Of a stretch of DNA of 22,455 nt, positions 7,557 to 18,805 are shown piece after piece. The stretch spans positions 1 to 22,455 of the forward strand of contig JACKLN010000018.1 in the NCBI GenBank assembly GCA_024235855.1, written 5' to 3'. Below the pieces are notes generated by a model, which searched no databases, had not been told where the DNA came from, and saw only the letters and a list, made by a program, of their open reading frames with translations. The translations under genes and the position numbers were made by a program. This stretch comes from Burkholderiaceae bacterium. GTDB taxonomy: Bacteria; Pseudomonadota; Gammaproteobacteria; Burkholderiales; Burkholderiaceae_C. Position 1 is the first letter of the stretch; each line of letters starts with the position of its first letter.

Positions 7557-8276
7557 TCAGGCCGCGGCTTCGAGCCCGCCGCGGAAGTGGGCCTGCATCA
7601 GCGTGGCCGCACGTTCGGGGTCTCGGTCCTCGATGGCCTGCATCAGGGCGCGGTGCTCGGCCAGGGACTCCGCCAACCGCCCCTGCTTGAACAGCGAGTG
7701 GTGGCGGTTGAGCTTCATCACCTTGCGCAGGTCGAGCACCACCTGCTGTGCCCAGCGGTTGCCGGCCATCTGCAGCAGGGCCAGGTGGAAGGCCTCGTTG
7801 GTCGCGAAGAAGGCGTCGCGTTGGCGCACCTGGCGTTCCAGCCGGTCGTGCAACGCGCGCAGTTCGGCCCGCTGCGCGTCGCTGGCCCTGGCGGCCACGG
7901 CCGCCGCGGCGTCGCTTTCCAGCAGACCCAACAGGTGGTAGACCTGGGCCACGTCGTCGCGCGACATCTCGGCCACGAAGGCACCGCGGCGCACCTTCAT
8001 CGTCACCAGGCCCTCCACCGCCAGCACCTTCAGGGCCTCGCGCAGCGGCGTGCGGCTGATGCCGTACTCGGCGGCGAGCTTCATCTCGTCGATCCAGCTG
8101 CCGGGTTCGAGCCGGCGGCTGAAGATCTGCTCGCGCAGGCGGTCGGCCACGTCCAGGTAGAGGGCGCGGCGGGACAGCGATTCGGCAGCGGGGGCGGTGT
8201 CGATGGCGGCCAAGGTAGGGGCGGCGACGGCGCTGGTTGTCAGGTTGGCGTGGTTTTCTAATTCATAATTATGCAT
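7557..8276 (-). CDS. GntR-family (FCD) transcriptional regulator
   Basis: This is a 239-residue regulator. The winged-helix domain covers about residues 38-103: ALYLDVADRLREQI, the recognition helix GISRTPLREALKVL, and the wing VRRGAFVAEM. The C-terminal FCD ligand-binding helices (NEAFHLALLQMAGN, EHRALMQAIEDRD, AHFRGGL) follow. It is divergent from the methylmalonyl-CoA mutase gene and most likely controls the propionyl-CoA operon in response to a pathway acyl-CoA or acid; that is inference from position. The start is uncertain. ATG at 8276 lies inside an AT-rich palindrome, has no Shine-Dalgarno, and gives an N-terminus (MHNYELENH) with codon use unlike the rest. A TTG at 8213 would give a shorter 218-residue protein starting closer to the DNA-binding domain. 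Confidence 0.87.
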   Translation of the reverse strand: MHNYELENHANLTTSAVAAPTLAAIDTAPAAESLSRRALYLDVADRLREQIFSRRLEPGSWIDEMKLAAEYGISRTPLREALKVLAVEGLVTMKVRRGAFVAEMSRDDVAQVYHLLGLLESDAAAAVAARASDAQRAELRALHDRLERQVRQRDAFFATNEAFHLALLQMAGNRWAQQVVLDLRKVMKLNRHHSLFKQGRLAESLAEHRALMQAIEDRDPERAATLMQAHFRGGLEAAA

Positions 8277-8280
8277 AATC
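8251..8280. promoter_or_regulatory. AT-rich palindromic site between gntR and the mutase gene (candidate operator and promoter)
   Basis: An abrupt AT-rich patch lies in otherwise very GC-rich DNA. It contains a perfect 12-base palindrome ATTATGCATAAT (8268-8279) and an overlapping perfect 10-base palindrome CATAATTATG (8264-8273). CATAAT, a five-of-six match to the bacterial -10 hexamer, occurs at 8264-8269 and 8274-8279 on the plus strand, and its complement ATTATG lies between them, so the site could serve either direction. On the minus strand TTGCCG lies 16 bases upstream of the CATAAT formed by 8273-8268. The position and symmetry fit a GntR operator and a shared promoter region. No convincing -35 element was found on the plus strand. 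Confidence 0.55.
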
Positions 8281-8339
8281 GAGCGCCGTCGGCAACCTGC
8301 CACCGCGGCCGTCCCTGCGCACCACCCGTCGAGTCCCCC

Positions 8340-10493
<2,154 letters not shown>

Positions 10494-10503
10494 GGTCGTT
10501 CCC

Positions 10504-11507
10504 GTGACCCTGGTCGATCCCGCCGACGAGGCGCTGCGTGCCGCGGTGCTGGGCCCCCCCGGCCCGCTGCAGCGGCGTGCCGTGGCCAAGACCATCACGC
10601 TGCTGGAGAGCACGCGGGCGGATCACCGCGCGCGCGCCGACGAGCTGCTCAACGCCCTGCTGCCGCACGCCGGGCGCGCGGTGCGCGTGGGCATCAGCGG
10701 CGTGCCGGGCGTGGGCAAGAGCACCTTCATCGAGGCGCTGGGCCTGCACCTCACCGGCCTGGGCCACCGCGTCGCGGTGCTGGCGGTGGACCCGAGCTCC
10801 AGCGTCAGCGGCGGCAGCATCCTGGGCGACAAGACGCGCATGGAGCGCCTGTCGGTGGACCCGCAGGCCTACATCCGCCCCAGCCCCAGCAGCGGCACGC
10901 TGGGCGGCGTGGCGGAGAAGACGCGCGAGGCGATGCTGGTCTGCGAGGCGGCCGGCTTCGACGTGGTCATCGTCGAGACCGTGGGCGTGGGCCAGAGCGA
11001 GACGGCCGTGGCCGGCATGACCGACTGCTTCGTGCTGATGCAACTGCCCAATGCCGGCGACGACCTGCAGGCCATCAAGAAGGGCGTGATGGAGCTCGCC
11101 GACCTGGTGGTCATCAACAAGGCCGACCTCGACGAGGACGCCGCCACCCGGGCCCGCGCCCAGATCACGAGCGCGCTGCGCCTGCTGGGCACGCATGCCC
11201 ACGTGGCGGCGCAGGTGATGCAGCTCAGCGCACGTGATGGCAGCGGTGTCGCCAATTTCTGGACGGCCGTGACCCGCTTCCGCGACGCCCAGCAGGCCAG
11301 CGGCCGGCTGGCGGCGCGGCGCCACGAGCAGGACCGGGCCTGGATGTGGGAGCGCATCGAGGCCGGCCTGCGCCAACGATTCCGACAACACCCGGCGGTG
11401 CGCAGCGCCCTGCCGGACCTCACCCTCGCCGTACGCGACGGCACGCTGGCCGCGTCCGTCGCCGCGCGCCGCCTGCTCGACCTGATGGATTCCAAGGAGC
11501 CAACCTG

Positions 11508-11508
<1 letters not shown>
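10504..11508 (+). CDS. meaB: MeaB/ArgK-type GTPase, methylmalonyl-CoA mutase chaperone
   Basis: This is a 334-residue G3E-family GTPase that loads adenosylcobalamin into methylmalonyl-CoA mutase and protects or reactivates it. The Walker A motif GVPGVGKS is at residues 66-73, VDPSS follows near residue 98, the switch region is ETVGVGQSE, and NKAD is the guanine-specificity motif. The C-terminal arm contains the dimerization-type helix (WMWERIEAGLRQRF). The GTG start at 10504 has GAGG eight bases upstream. The gene follows the mutase by ten bases and its stop overlaps the next start by one base (TGATG). The arrangement mutase-meaB is the standard one, so the partner is clear. Older databases call this family ArgK or LAO/AO transport ATPase, which is misleading. 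A run of seven C at 10554-10560 does not break the frame. Confidence 0.95.
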
Positions 11509-13040
<1,532 letters not shown>

Positions 13041-13051
13041 GGGCGCCCGTC

Positions 13052-15082
13052 ATGTTCAAGAAGATCCTGATTGCGAACCGCGGCGAGATCGCCTGCCGCG
13101 TGATCACCACCGCGAGGAAGATGGGCATCGCCACCGTGGCGGTGTATTCCGAGGCCGACCGCGATGCGCGTCACGTGGAGCTGGCCGACGAGTCGGTCTT
13201 CATCGGCGCTGCGCCCAGCCGCGAGAGCTACCTGGTGGCCGACAAGATCATCGCCGCCTGCAAGGCCACGGGCGCGGAAGGCGTGCACCCGGGTTACGGC
13301 TTCCTGTCGGAGAACGAGGGCTTCGCCAAGCGGCTGGAAGAGGAGGGCATCGTCTTCATCGGCCCGAAGCACTACAGCATCGCGGCGATGGGCGACAAGA
13401 TCGCCTCCAAGAAGCTGGCCGACGAGGCCAAGGTCAACACCATCCCGGGCTGGAACGAGCCCATCGGCAGCGCCGACGACGCGGTGAAGATCGCGCGGGA
13501 CATTGGTTACCCGGTGATGATCAAGGCCAGCGCCGGCGGGGGCGGCAAGGGCCTGCGCGTGGCCTTCGACGACAAGCAGGCCCACGAGGGATTCGACGCC
13601 TGCCGCAACGAGGCACGCAACAGTTTCGGCGACGACCGCGTCTTCATCGAGAAGTTCGTCGAGAGCCCGCGTCACATCGAGATCCAGGTGCTGGGTGACG
13701 CGCACGGCAACGTGGTTTACCTGCACGAGCGCGAGTGCAGCATCCAGCGGCGCCACCAGAAGGTGATCGAGGAGGCGCCGTCGCCCTTCATCAGCGACGA
13801 GACTCGCCGGGCGATGGGCGAACAGGCGGTGGCCCTGGCCAAGGCGGTGAAGTACCAGAGCGCCGGCACGGTGGAATTCGTGGTCGGCAAGGACCAGAGC
13901 TTCTACTTCCTGGAGATGAACACCCGGCTGCAGGTGGAGCACCCGGTGACAGAGTGCATCACCGGCATCGACCTGGTGGAGCAGATGATCCGCGTGGCCG
14001 CCGGCGAGAAGCTGCCGTTCACGCAGGCGCAGATCCGCCGCGAAGGCTGGGCCATCGAGTGCCGCATCAACGCCGAGGACCCGTTCCGCAACTTCCTGCC
14101 GTCCACCGGGCGCCTGGTGCGCTACGCGCCGCCGCCCACCACCATGCATGCGGCGGAGAAGCAGCCCGCCGGTGGTGGCGTGCGCGTGGACACCGGCGTC
14201 TACGAAGGCGGCGAGATCCCGATGTTCTACGACTCGATGATCGCCAAGCTCATCGTGCACGGCACCGACCGGAACGACGCCATCGCGAAGATGCGCGAGG
14301 CGCTCAACGGCTTCGTCATCCGCGGCGTCTCGAGCAACATCCCGTTCCAGTCGGCCCTGCTGGCGCACCCGAAGTTCGTCTCCGGTGACTTCAACACCGG
14401 CTTCATCGCCGAACACTATGCGCACGGCTTCCGCGCCGAGGACGTGCCGCACGACGACCCGGACTTCCTGGTGGCGCTGGCCGGCGCCGCCTACCGCCGC
14501 TACCGCGAGCGCGCCGCCGGCATCCAGGGCCAGCTGGCCGGGCACGGCGTGAAGATCGGCGAGGCCTTCACGGTCGTGGTGAAGGGCCAGGGTGGTGCGC
14601 ATGCGTTCCACGAGGTGCTGCTGCGGCCCGACGGGCGCGCCGTGCATGTCGAACTGGGTGGCAGGACCTACCAGATCGAGAGCGACTGGCGCTTCAACGG
14701 CATCCGCGCCACCGGCCGCTGCAATGGCCGGCCATTCACGGCCCAGGTGGAGCGCCACGGCCTGTGGACCGTGGTGCAGCACAACGGCCGCCGCATCGAG
14801 GCCATGGTGATGAGCGCCCGCGCCGCCGAACTGCTGCGCGTGATGCCGTTCAAGGCACCGCCGGACCTGAGCAAGTTCCTGCTCTCGCCGATGCCCGGCC
14901 TGCTGGTGCAGCTGGCCGTGCAGCCGGGGCAGGCGGTTCAGGCGGGTGAGAAGCTGGCCGTCATCGAGGCGATGAAGATGGAGAACATCCTCACGGCGCA
15001 GCAGGACGGCGTGGTCAAGGAGCTGCTGGCCCAGCCCGGCGCCAGCCTGACCGTGGACCAACCCATCGTGGCCTTCGAATGA
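13052..15082 (+). CDS. pccA: Propionyl-CoA carboxylase, biotin-containing (alpha) subunit
   Basis: This 676-residue subunit has biotin carboxylase and biotin carrier domains in one chain. The biotin carboxylase domain (about 1-450) begins FKKILIANRGEIACRVI and contains the ATP loop KASAGGGGKGLRV, ERECSIQRRHQKV and MNTRLQVEHPVTE. A linker region (about 460-600) fits the BT domain that contacts the beta subunit in PCC. The carrier domain at the C-terminus holds EAMKMEN with the biotinylated Lys642, 34 residues from the end. ATG at 13052 has GAGGG eight bases upstream. A GTG at 13037 overlapping the pccB stop is possible but would add five residues with no family support. The stop overlaps the next gene by four bases (ATGA). 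Confidence 0.95.
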   Translation: MFKKILIANRGEIACRVITTARKMGIATVAVYSEADRDARHVELADESVFIGAAPSRESYLVADKIIAACKATGAEGVHPGYGFLSENEGFAKRLEEEGIVFIGPKHYSIAAMGDKIASKKLADEAKVNTIPGWNEPIGSADDAVKIARDIGYPVMIKASAGGGGKGLRVAFDDKQAHEGFDACRNEARNSFGDDRVFIEKFVESPRHIEIQVLGDAHGNVVYLHERECSIQRRHQKVIEEAPSPFISDETRRAMGEQAVALAKAVKYQSAGTVEFVVGKDQSFYFLEMNTRLQVEHPVTECITGIDLVEQMIRVAAGEKLPFTQAQIRREGWAIECRINAEDPFRNFLPSTGRLVRYAPPPTTMHAAEKQPAGGGVRVDTGVYEGGEIPMFYDSMIAKLIVHGTDRNDAIAKMREALNGFVIRGVSSNIPFQSALLAHPKFVSGDFNTGFIAEHYAHGFRAEDVPHDDPDFLVALAGAAYRRYRERAAGIQGQLAGHGVKIGEAFTVVVKGQGGAHAFHEVLLRPDGRAVHVELGGRTYQIESDWRFNGIRATGRCNGRPFTAQVERHGLWTVVQHNGRRIEAMVMSARAAELLRVMPFKAPPDLSKFLLSPMPGLLVQLAVQPGQAVQAGEKLAVIEAMKMENILTAQQDGVVKELLAQPGASLTVDQPIVAFE

Positions 15083-15552
15083 GCACGTCGACCCCCAAGC
15101 CCTTCCGCATCCTGGGCATCCAGCAGATCGCCATCGGCGGGCCCGACAAACAGCGGCTGAAGTCGCTGTGGGTGGACCTGCTGGGCCTGCAGGTGCAGTC
15201 CACCTTCGTCAGCGAACGCGAGAACGTCGACGAGGACATCTGCGCGCTGGGCCACGGCCCGCACGCGGTGGAGGTGGACCTGATGCAGCCGCTGGACCCG
15301 GAGAAGAAGCCCGCGGTGCACGCCACGCCGTTGAACCACGTGGGCCTGTGGGTGGACGACCTGCCCAAGGCCGTCGAGTGGATGACGGCCCATGGCGTGC
15401 GCTTCGCGCCGGGCGGCATCCGCAAGGGCGCGGCGGGCCACGACATCTGCTTCATCCACCCGAAGGCCAGTGACGACTTCCCCATCGGCGGCGAAGGCGT
15501 GCTGATCGAGCTGGTGCAGGCGCCCCCGGAGGTGATCGCGGCGCTGGGCTGA
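15079..15552 (+). CDS. VOC-family protein, probable methylmalonyl-CoA epimerase
   Basis: This is a 157-residue vicinal-oxygen-chelate protein, translationally coupled to pccA. Its position at the end of a carboxylase-mutase operon fits methylmalonyl-CoA epimerase, which converts the (S) product of the carboxylase into the (R) substrate of the mutase. Two beta-alpha-beta-beta-beta modules are visible: IQQIAIGG near residue 14 and LNHVGLWVDDLPKAVEWM near residue 85. By alignment in mind, the four metal-ligand positions are Gln16, Asp67, His87 and Glu144. The usual first ligand of epimerases is His; Gln is found there in human glyoxalase I (Gln, Glu, His, Glu). A lactoylglutathione-lyase-like or other VOC reaction is therefore not excluded. 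The fold is certain, the substrate is an inference from context. Confidence 0.75.
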   Translation: MSTSTPKPFRILGIQQIAIGGPDKQRLKSLWVDLLGLQVQSTFVSERENVDEDICALGHGPHAVEVDLMQPLDPEKKPAVHATPLNHVGLWVDDLPKAVEWMTAHGVRFAPGGIRKGAAGHDICFIHPKASDDFPIGGEGVLIELVQAPPEVIAALG

Positions 15553-15556
15553 AGCC

Positions 15557-15585
15557 CGCGCGCCGGGGTGCGGCATCGGCGCGCG
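15557..15585 (+). terminator. GC-rich hairpin after the propionyl-CoA operon
   Basis: CGCGCGCC (15557-15564) and GGCGCGCG (15578-15585) form a perfect eight-pair stem with a 13-base loop, starting four bases after the VOC stop. No T-tract follows, so it is not a classical factor-independent terminator. It may still end or protect the operon transcript. Confidence 0.35.
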
Positions 15586-15623
15586 CTGGCGCGCCGGCGG
15601 TCGATCGGCGGTAAGTTCAAGGC

Positions 15624-15668
15624 AAAGCCATCGAGGGTCCTGGCGACCGGAGGTGGCTTTCGACTTTT
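15624..15668 (+). terminator. Imperfect stem-loop followed by T-rich sequence, upstream of the DUF481 gene
   Basis: AAAGCCA (15624-15630) pairs with TGGCTTT (15654-15660), and inside it GGTC (15636-15639) pairs with GACC (15645-15648). The sequence after it, CGACTTTTC, is T-rich. It could be a terminator of the upstream operon or a leader structure of the DUF481 gene that starts at 15690. The internal mismatched bases weaken both readings. Confidence 0.35.
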
Positions 15669-15689
15669 CAACTGCCGAACCGGAGACCG

Positions 15690-16463
15690 ATGCCTGCATT
15701 GACCGCCCGTACCCTTGCCTTCGCCCTGATCCTGCCCCTGCCTGCGCTGGCCGCCGACCCGCCGCCGAAGGACGGTTCCTGGCGCGGCACCGCCGGCGCC
15801 GCGCTGTCGGCCAGTGGCGGCAACACGCGCAGCCAGTCGCTGCAGATCGAGACCGAGCTGGCGCGCGAGACGCCGGCCGATCGCCTCGGCCTGGGCGCCA
15901 CGCTGCGCTACGCGCGCGGCGAGGTCGACGGTACCGAGACCACCACGGCGCAGCAGGCCAGCGCATTCGGTCAGTACGACTGGAACCTGGGCCCGCGCTG
16001 GTACGCTTTCGGCCGCCTGGCGCTGGAGCGAGACGACATCGTGGCGCTGGACCTGCGCAGCGGCCTCGGTGCCGGCCTGGGCTGGAAGTGGCTGGACACC
16101 CCGGCGCTGCGGCTGCGCCTGTCCGGCGGTGTCGGGGCCACCGACGAGCGCTACGCCCTGGCACAGACCATCGACGGCCGCACGGCCACGCAGTTCCGGC
16201 GCACGACGCTGCTGCTGGCGCTCGATGCCGAGCAGCAGCTTGGCGAGTCGACGACGCTGACCCACCGGTTGTCGGTGGAGCCGACCATCGGCGGCGACGG
16301 TGGCACGCGCAGCCGGTACCGCGCCGACGCCGGCGTGGCCATCAACCGCACGCTGAGCCTGAACGTCGGCCTGCGCGTGGACCACCTGAGCCAGCCGCCG
16401 GCCGGCCGCCAGGCCACCGACAGCAGCCTGTTCACCGGATTGAACTGGCGCATCGGTTCCTGA
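15690..16463 (+). CDS. DUF481 outer-membrane protein (YdiY-like)
   Basis: This is a 257-residue exported protein with a DUF481-type beta-barrel pattern. The signal peptide is residues 1 to about 22, with a hydrophobic core (TLAFALILPLPALA) and a likely cleavage after ALA. The mature part is rich in alternating strands with conserved pieces SWRGTAGAALSASGGNTRS, WYAFGRLALERDDI and a terminal strand ending FTGLNWRIGS. Family members are described as salt-induced or otherwise uncharacterized outer-membrane proteins; no reaction is known. The ATG at 15690 has GGAG four bases upstream, which is short but usable. It stands apart from the upstream operon by 137 bases with two stem-loops, so it likely has its own promoter. 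Confidence 0.82.
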   Translation: MPALTARTLAFALILPLPALAADPPPKDGSWRGTAGAALSASGGNTRSQSLQIETELARETPADRLGLGATLRYARGEVDGTETTTAQQASAFGQYDWNLGPRWYAFGRLALERDDIVALDLRSGLGAGLGWKWLDTPALRLRLSGGVGATDERYALAQTIDGRTATQFRRTTLLLALDAEQQLGESTTLTHRLSVEPTIGGDGGTRSRYRADAGVAINRTLSLNVGLRVDHLSQPPAGRQATDSSLFTGLNWRIGS

Positions 16464-16484
16464 TCGAAGCGGCGGCCCGGCCGC

Positions 16485-16514
16485 TACAGTGCCAGGCACC
16501 TACCGCCCCAGGAG
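16485..16514 (+). promoter_or_regulatory. Candidate -10 element and ribosome binding site of the DUF533 gene
   Basis: TACAGT (16485-16490) matches four of six bases of the -10 hexamer in a GC-rich gap, and AGGAG (16510-16514) lies eight bases before the ATG at 16523. No good -35 element was found, so the promoter part is weak while the ribosome binding site is good. Confidence 0.35.
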
Positions 16515-16522
16515 CCCTTTCG

Positions 16523-17185
16523 ATGAGCATGCAGTCCTTGCTGGACCAGATCCTCCGCTCGGCCAACGCCGGCCCAGGCAAGACCGACCTCGGCAAGTAC
16601 GCCACCGGCGCCGTGGCCGGCGGCGCGCTGGCGCTGCTGCTGGGCAGCAAGCGCGGGCGCGGGCTGGGCGGCAAGGCGCTCAAGTACGGCAGTGCTGCCG
16701 CGCTGGGCGTGATGGCCTGGAACGTCTATCGTGATTGGCAGGCCAAGCAAGGCGGGTCCGGGGCGGTGGCCCCGGGTGCAGCCGCCGCGCCCACGACGCC
16801 GACGGCCTTTGCACAACTGCCGGCCCCAGCCCAGGAAGACCACAGCTGGACGATGCTGCAGGCGATGATCGCCGCGGCCCGGGCCGACGGCCACATGGAC
16901 GAGCGCGAGCGTGGCCTCGTCGAGGCCGAGTTGCACCGCCTGGAGGCCGACCCGGCGCTGCGCGCACGTGTGGAGGCCGAACTGCGCCGCCCGGTGGACC
17001 CGGCCGAAGTGGCGGCCGGGGCCGACACACCGGAGAAGGCGGCTGAGGTCTACCTGGCCAGCGTGATCGTCTGCGACAGCACCAGCACGATGGAGCGCGC
17101 CTACCTCGATGCCCTGGCCACGGCGCTGCGCCTGCCGCCTGACCTGAAAGCCGAGCTGGAACGGCGCGCGATGGCCGGCGCCTGA
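16523..17185 (+). CDS. DUF533/TerB-like protein
   Basis: This is a 220-residue protein of the DUF533 type with a TerB-like C-terminal helical domain. The N-terminus has a Gly/Ala-rich hydrophobic stretch (residues about 25-40, KYATGAVAGGALALLLGS) and a second one (about 55-67), which could be membrane-associated. A low-complexity Ala/Pro/Thr linker follows at about 78-98. The C-terminal domain (about 105-220) reads MLQAMIAAARADGHMDERE, a Asp/His/Glu-containing helix typical of TerB-like acidic domains, and EVYLASVIVCDSTSTMERAYLDALA. TerB-like proteins are linked to metal or stress responses, but no function is established for this family. ATG at 16523 was chosen for its good AGGAG. It lies between an outer-membrane gene and leuC with no visible link to either. 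Confidence 0.8.
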   Translation: MSMQSLLDQILRSANAGPGKTDLGKYATGAVAGGALALLLGSKRGRGLGGKALKYGSAAALGVMAWNVYRDWQAKQGGSGAVAPGAAAAPTTPTAFAQLPAPAQEDHSWTMLQAMIAAARADGHMDERERGLVEAELHRLEADPALRARVEAELRRPVDPAEVAAGADTPEKAAEVYLASVIVCDSTSTMERAYLDALATALRLPPDLKAELERRAMAGA

Positions 17186-17204
17186 ACCCCAGGCGCGTCT
17201 GCGC

Positions 17205-17210
17205 GACAAT
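17205..17210 (+). promoter_or_regulatory. Candidate -10 element upstream of leuC
   Basis: GACAAT lies 24 bases before the leuC ATG and matches four of six bases of TATAAT. The expected -35 region is poor (CTGAAC at 17 bases). It is the only promoter-like element in the 49-base gap, so it is listed at low confidence. Confidence 0.3.
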
Positions 17211-17234
17211 CATGGGCTCGAGAGGCCCCGACCC

Positions 17235-18659
17235 ATGCCCGGACGCACCCTGTACGACAAGCTCTGGGACGACCATGTCGTCCACACCGAGGAGGACGGC
17301 ACCGCCGTGCTCTACATCGACCGTCACCTCGTGCACGAGGTGACCAGCCCGCAGGCCTTCGAGGGCCTGCGGCTGGCCGGGCGCAAGGTCTGGCGCACGA
17401 GTTCCATCGTCGCCACCGCCGACCACAACACGCCCACGACCGGCTGGGAGCGCGGCTACGACGGCATCGCCGACCCGATCAGCAAACAGCAGATCGTCAC
17501 GCTGGACGCCAACATCCAGGCCTTCGGCGCGGCAGCGTATTTCCCGTTCCTGGACAAGCGCCAGGGCATCGTGCACGTCATCGGCCCGGAGAGCGGCGCC
17601 ACGCTGCCGGGCATGACCGTGGTCTGCGGCGACAGCCACACCAGCACGCACGGGGCCTTCGGTGCGCTGGCGCACGGCATCGGCACCAGCGAGGTCGAGC
17701 ACGTGCTGGCCACGCAGACGCTGCTGGCCAAGAAGGCAAAGAACATGCTGGTCAGGGTCGACGGCAAGCTCGCGCCCGGCTGCTCGGCCAAGGACATCGT
17801 GCTGGCCATCATCGGCCGCATCGGCACCGCCGGCGGCACCGGCTACACCATCGAGTTCGGCGGCAGCGCCATCCGCGCACTGAGCATGGAAGGCCGCATG
17901 ACGGTGTGCAACATGGCCATCGAGGCCGGTGCGCGCGCCGGCCTGGTGGCGGTGGACGACACCACGCTGGCCTACGTCAAGGGCCGCGAGTTCGCGCCGC
18001 AGGGCCCGGAATGGGACCAGGCCGTGGCGTACTGGCGCACGCTGCACTCCGACCCCGACGCCGTGTTCGACGCCGTCGTGGAGCTCGATGCGGCGCAGAT
18101 CCGCCCGCAGGTGACCTGGGGCACCAGCCCGGAGATGGTGCTGTCCATCGACGACCGCGTGCCCGACCCCGACAAGGAGAAGGACGCCGTCAAGCGCGGC
18201 GCCATCGAGCGCGCGCTGACCTACATGGGCCTGGACCCGAACAAGGCCATCGCCGACATCCGCATCGACAAGGTCTTCATCGGTTCCTGCACCAACAGCC
18301 GCATCGAGGACCTGCGCGAAGCCGCTGCCGTGGTCCGCAAGGTGGGCGGCAAGGTGGCCGGTAACGTGAAGCTGGCGATGGTGGTGCCGGGCTCGGGCCG
18401 CGTGAAGGCGCAGGCCGAGCGCGAGGGCCTGCACGAGGTGTTCAAGGCCGCGGGCTTCCAGTGGCGCGAGCCGGGCTGCAGCATGTGCCTGGCCATGAAC
18501 GCCGACCGGCTGGAGCCCGGCGAGCGCTGCGCCAGCACCAGCAACCGCAATTTCGAAGGCCGCCAGGGCGCCGGCGGCCGCACCCACCTCGTCAGCCCGG
18601 CGATGGCCGCGGCGGCCGCGCTGGCGGGCCACTTCGTCGACGTGCGTCGCATCGCCTGA
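17235..18659 (+). CDS. leuC: 3-isopropylmalate dehydratase large subunit
   Basis: This 474-residue aconitase-family subunit, with LeuD, isomerizes 2-isopropylmalate to 3-isopropylmalate in leucine synthesis. The N-terminus TLYDKLWDDHVV and the GDSHTSTHGAFGALAHGIG motif are diagnostic of LeuC. The three cysteines that hold the 4Fe-4S cluster are Cys352 (IGSCTNSR) and Cys415 and Cys418 (EPGCSMCLAMN). The length is normal for the proteobacterial LeuC. ATG at 17235 follows a weak GAGAGG. The gene opens a leuC-lipoprotein-leuD-leuB series with overlapping junctions. leuA is not in the window. The stop codon overlaps the start of the strong AAGGAG that serves the small downstream gene. Confidence 0.97.
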   Translation: MPGRTLYDKLWDDHVVHTEEDGTAVLYIDRHLVHEVTSPQAFEGLRLAGRKVWRTSSIVATADHNTPTTGWERGYDGIADPISKQQIVTLDANIQAFGAAAYFPFLDKRQGIVHVIGPESGATLPGMTVVCGDSHTSTHGAFGALAHGIGTSEVEHVLATQTLLAKKAKNMLVRVDGKLAPGCSAKDIVLAIIGRIGTAGGTGYTIEFGGSAIRALSMEGRMTVCNMAIEAGARAGLVAVDDTTLAYVKGREFAPQGPEWDQAVAYWRTLHSDPDAVFDAVVELDAAQIRPQVTWGTSPEMVLSIDDRVPDPDKEKDAVKRGAIERALTYMGLDPNKAIADIRIDKVFIGSCTNSRIEDLREAAAVVRKVGGKVAGNVKLAMVVPGSGRVKAQAEREGLHEVFKAAGFQWREPGCSMCLAMNADRLEPGERCASTSNRNFEGRQGAGGRTHLVSPAMAAAAALAGHFVDVRRIA

Positions 18660-18673
18660 AAGGAGTCGCCAAC

Positions 18674-18805
18674 ATGATCAAGACCGTTCTCGCCACGCTG
18701 GCTGCGCTGTTCGTCCTGGCCGGCTGCAACACCATCGAAGGCATGGGCAAGGACATCGGCAAGGCCGGTGACAAGATCGAAGAAGCGGCGAAGAAGAGCA
18801 AGTGA
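18674..18805 (+). CDS. Entericidin A/B-type small lipoprotein
   Basis: This is a 43-residue lipoprotein of the entericidin type. MIKTVLATLAALFVLAGC is a lipoprotein signal peptide with lipobox LAGC and the lipidated Cys18. The mature 26 residues (NTIEGMGKDIGKAGDKIEEAA, split here only by reading) form a charged amphipathic helix, like EcnA and EcnB. In E. coli those form a bacteriolytic toxin-antidote pair, but a single member such as this need not be toxic. AAGGAG at 18659-18664 is a strong ribosome binding site nine bases before the ATG. The stop overlaps the leuD ATG by one base (TGATG), so it is embedded in the leucine operon between the two dehydratase subunit genes and translation of leuD may depend on it. 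Confidence 0.9.
   Translation: MIKTVLATLAALFVLAGCNTIEGMGKDIGKAGDKIEEAAKKSK

Noticed and set aside
8271..8339. In-frame ATG at 8271 as the mutase start
   Set aside because: It lies inside the palindromic regulatory site, and the added residues resemble no mutase N-terminus; ATG 8340 matches the family.
10554..10560. Run of seven C near the meaB start as a possible frameshift
   Set aside because: The frame continues without break into the Walker A motif at residues 66-73 and the length is normal.
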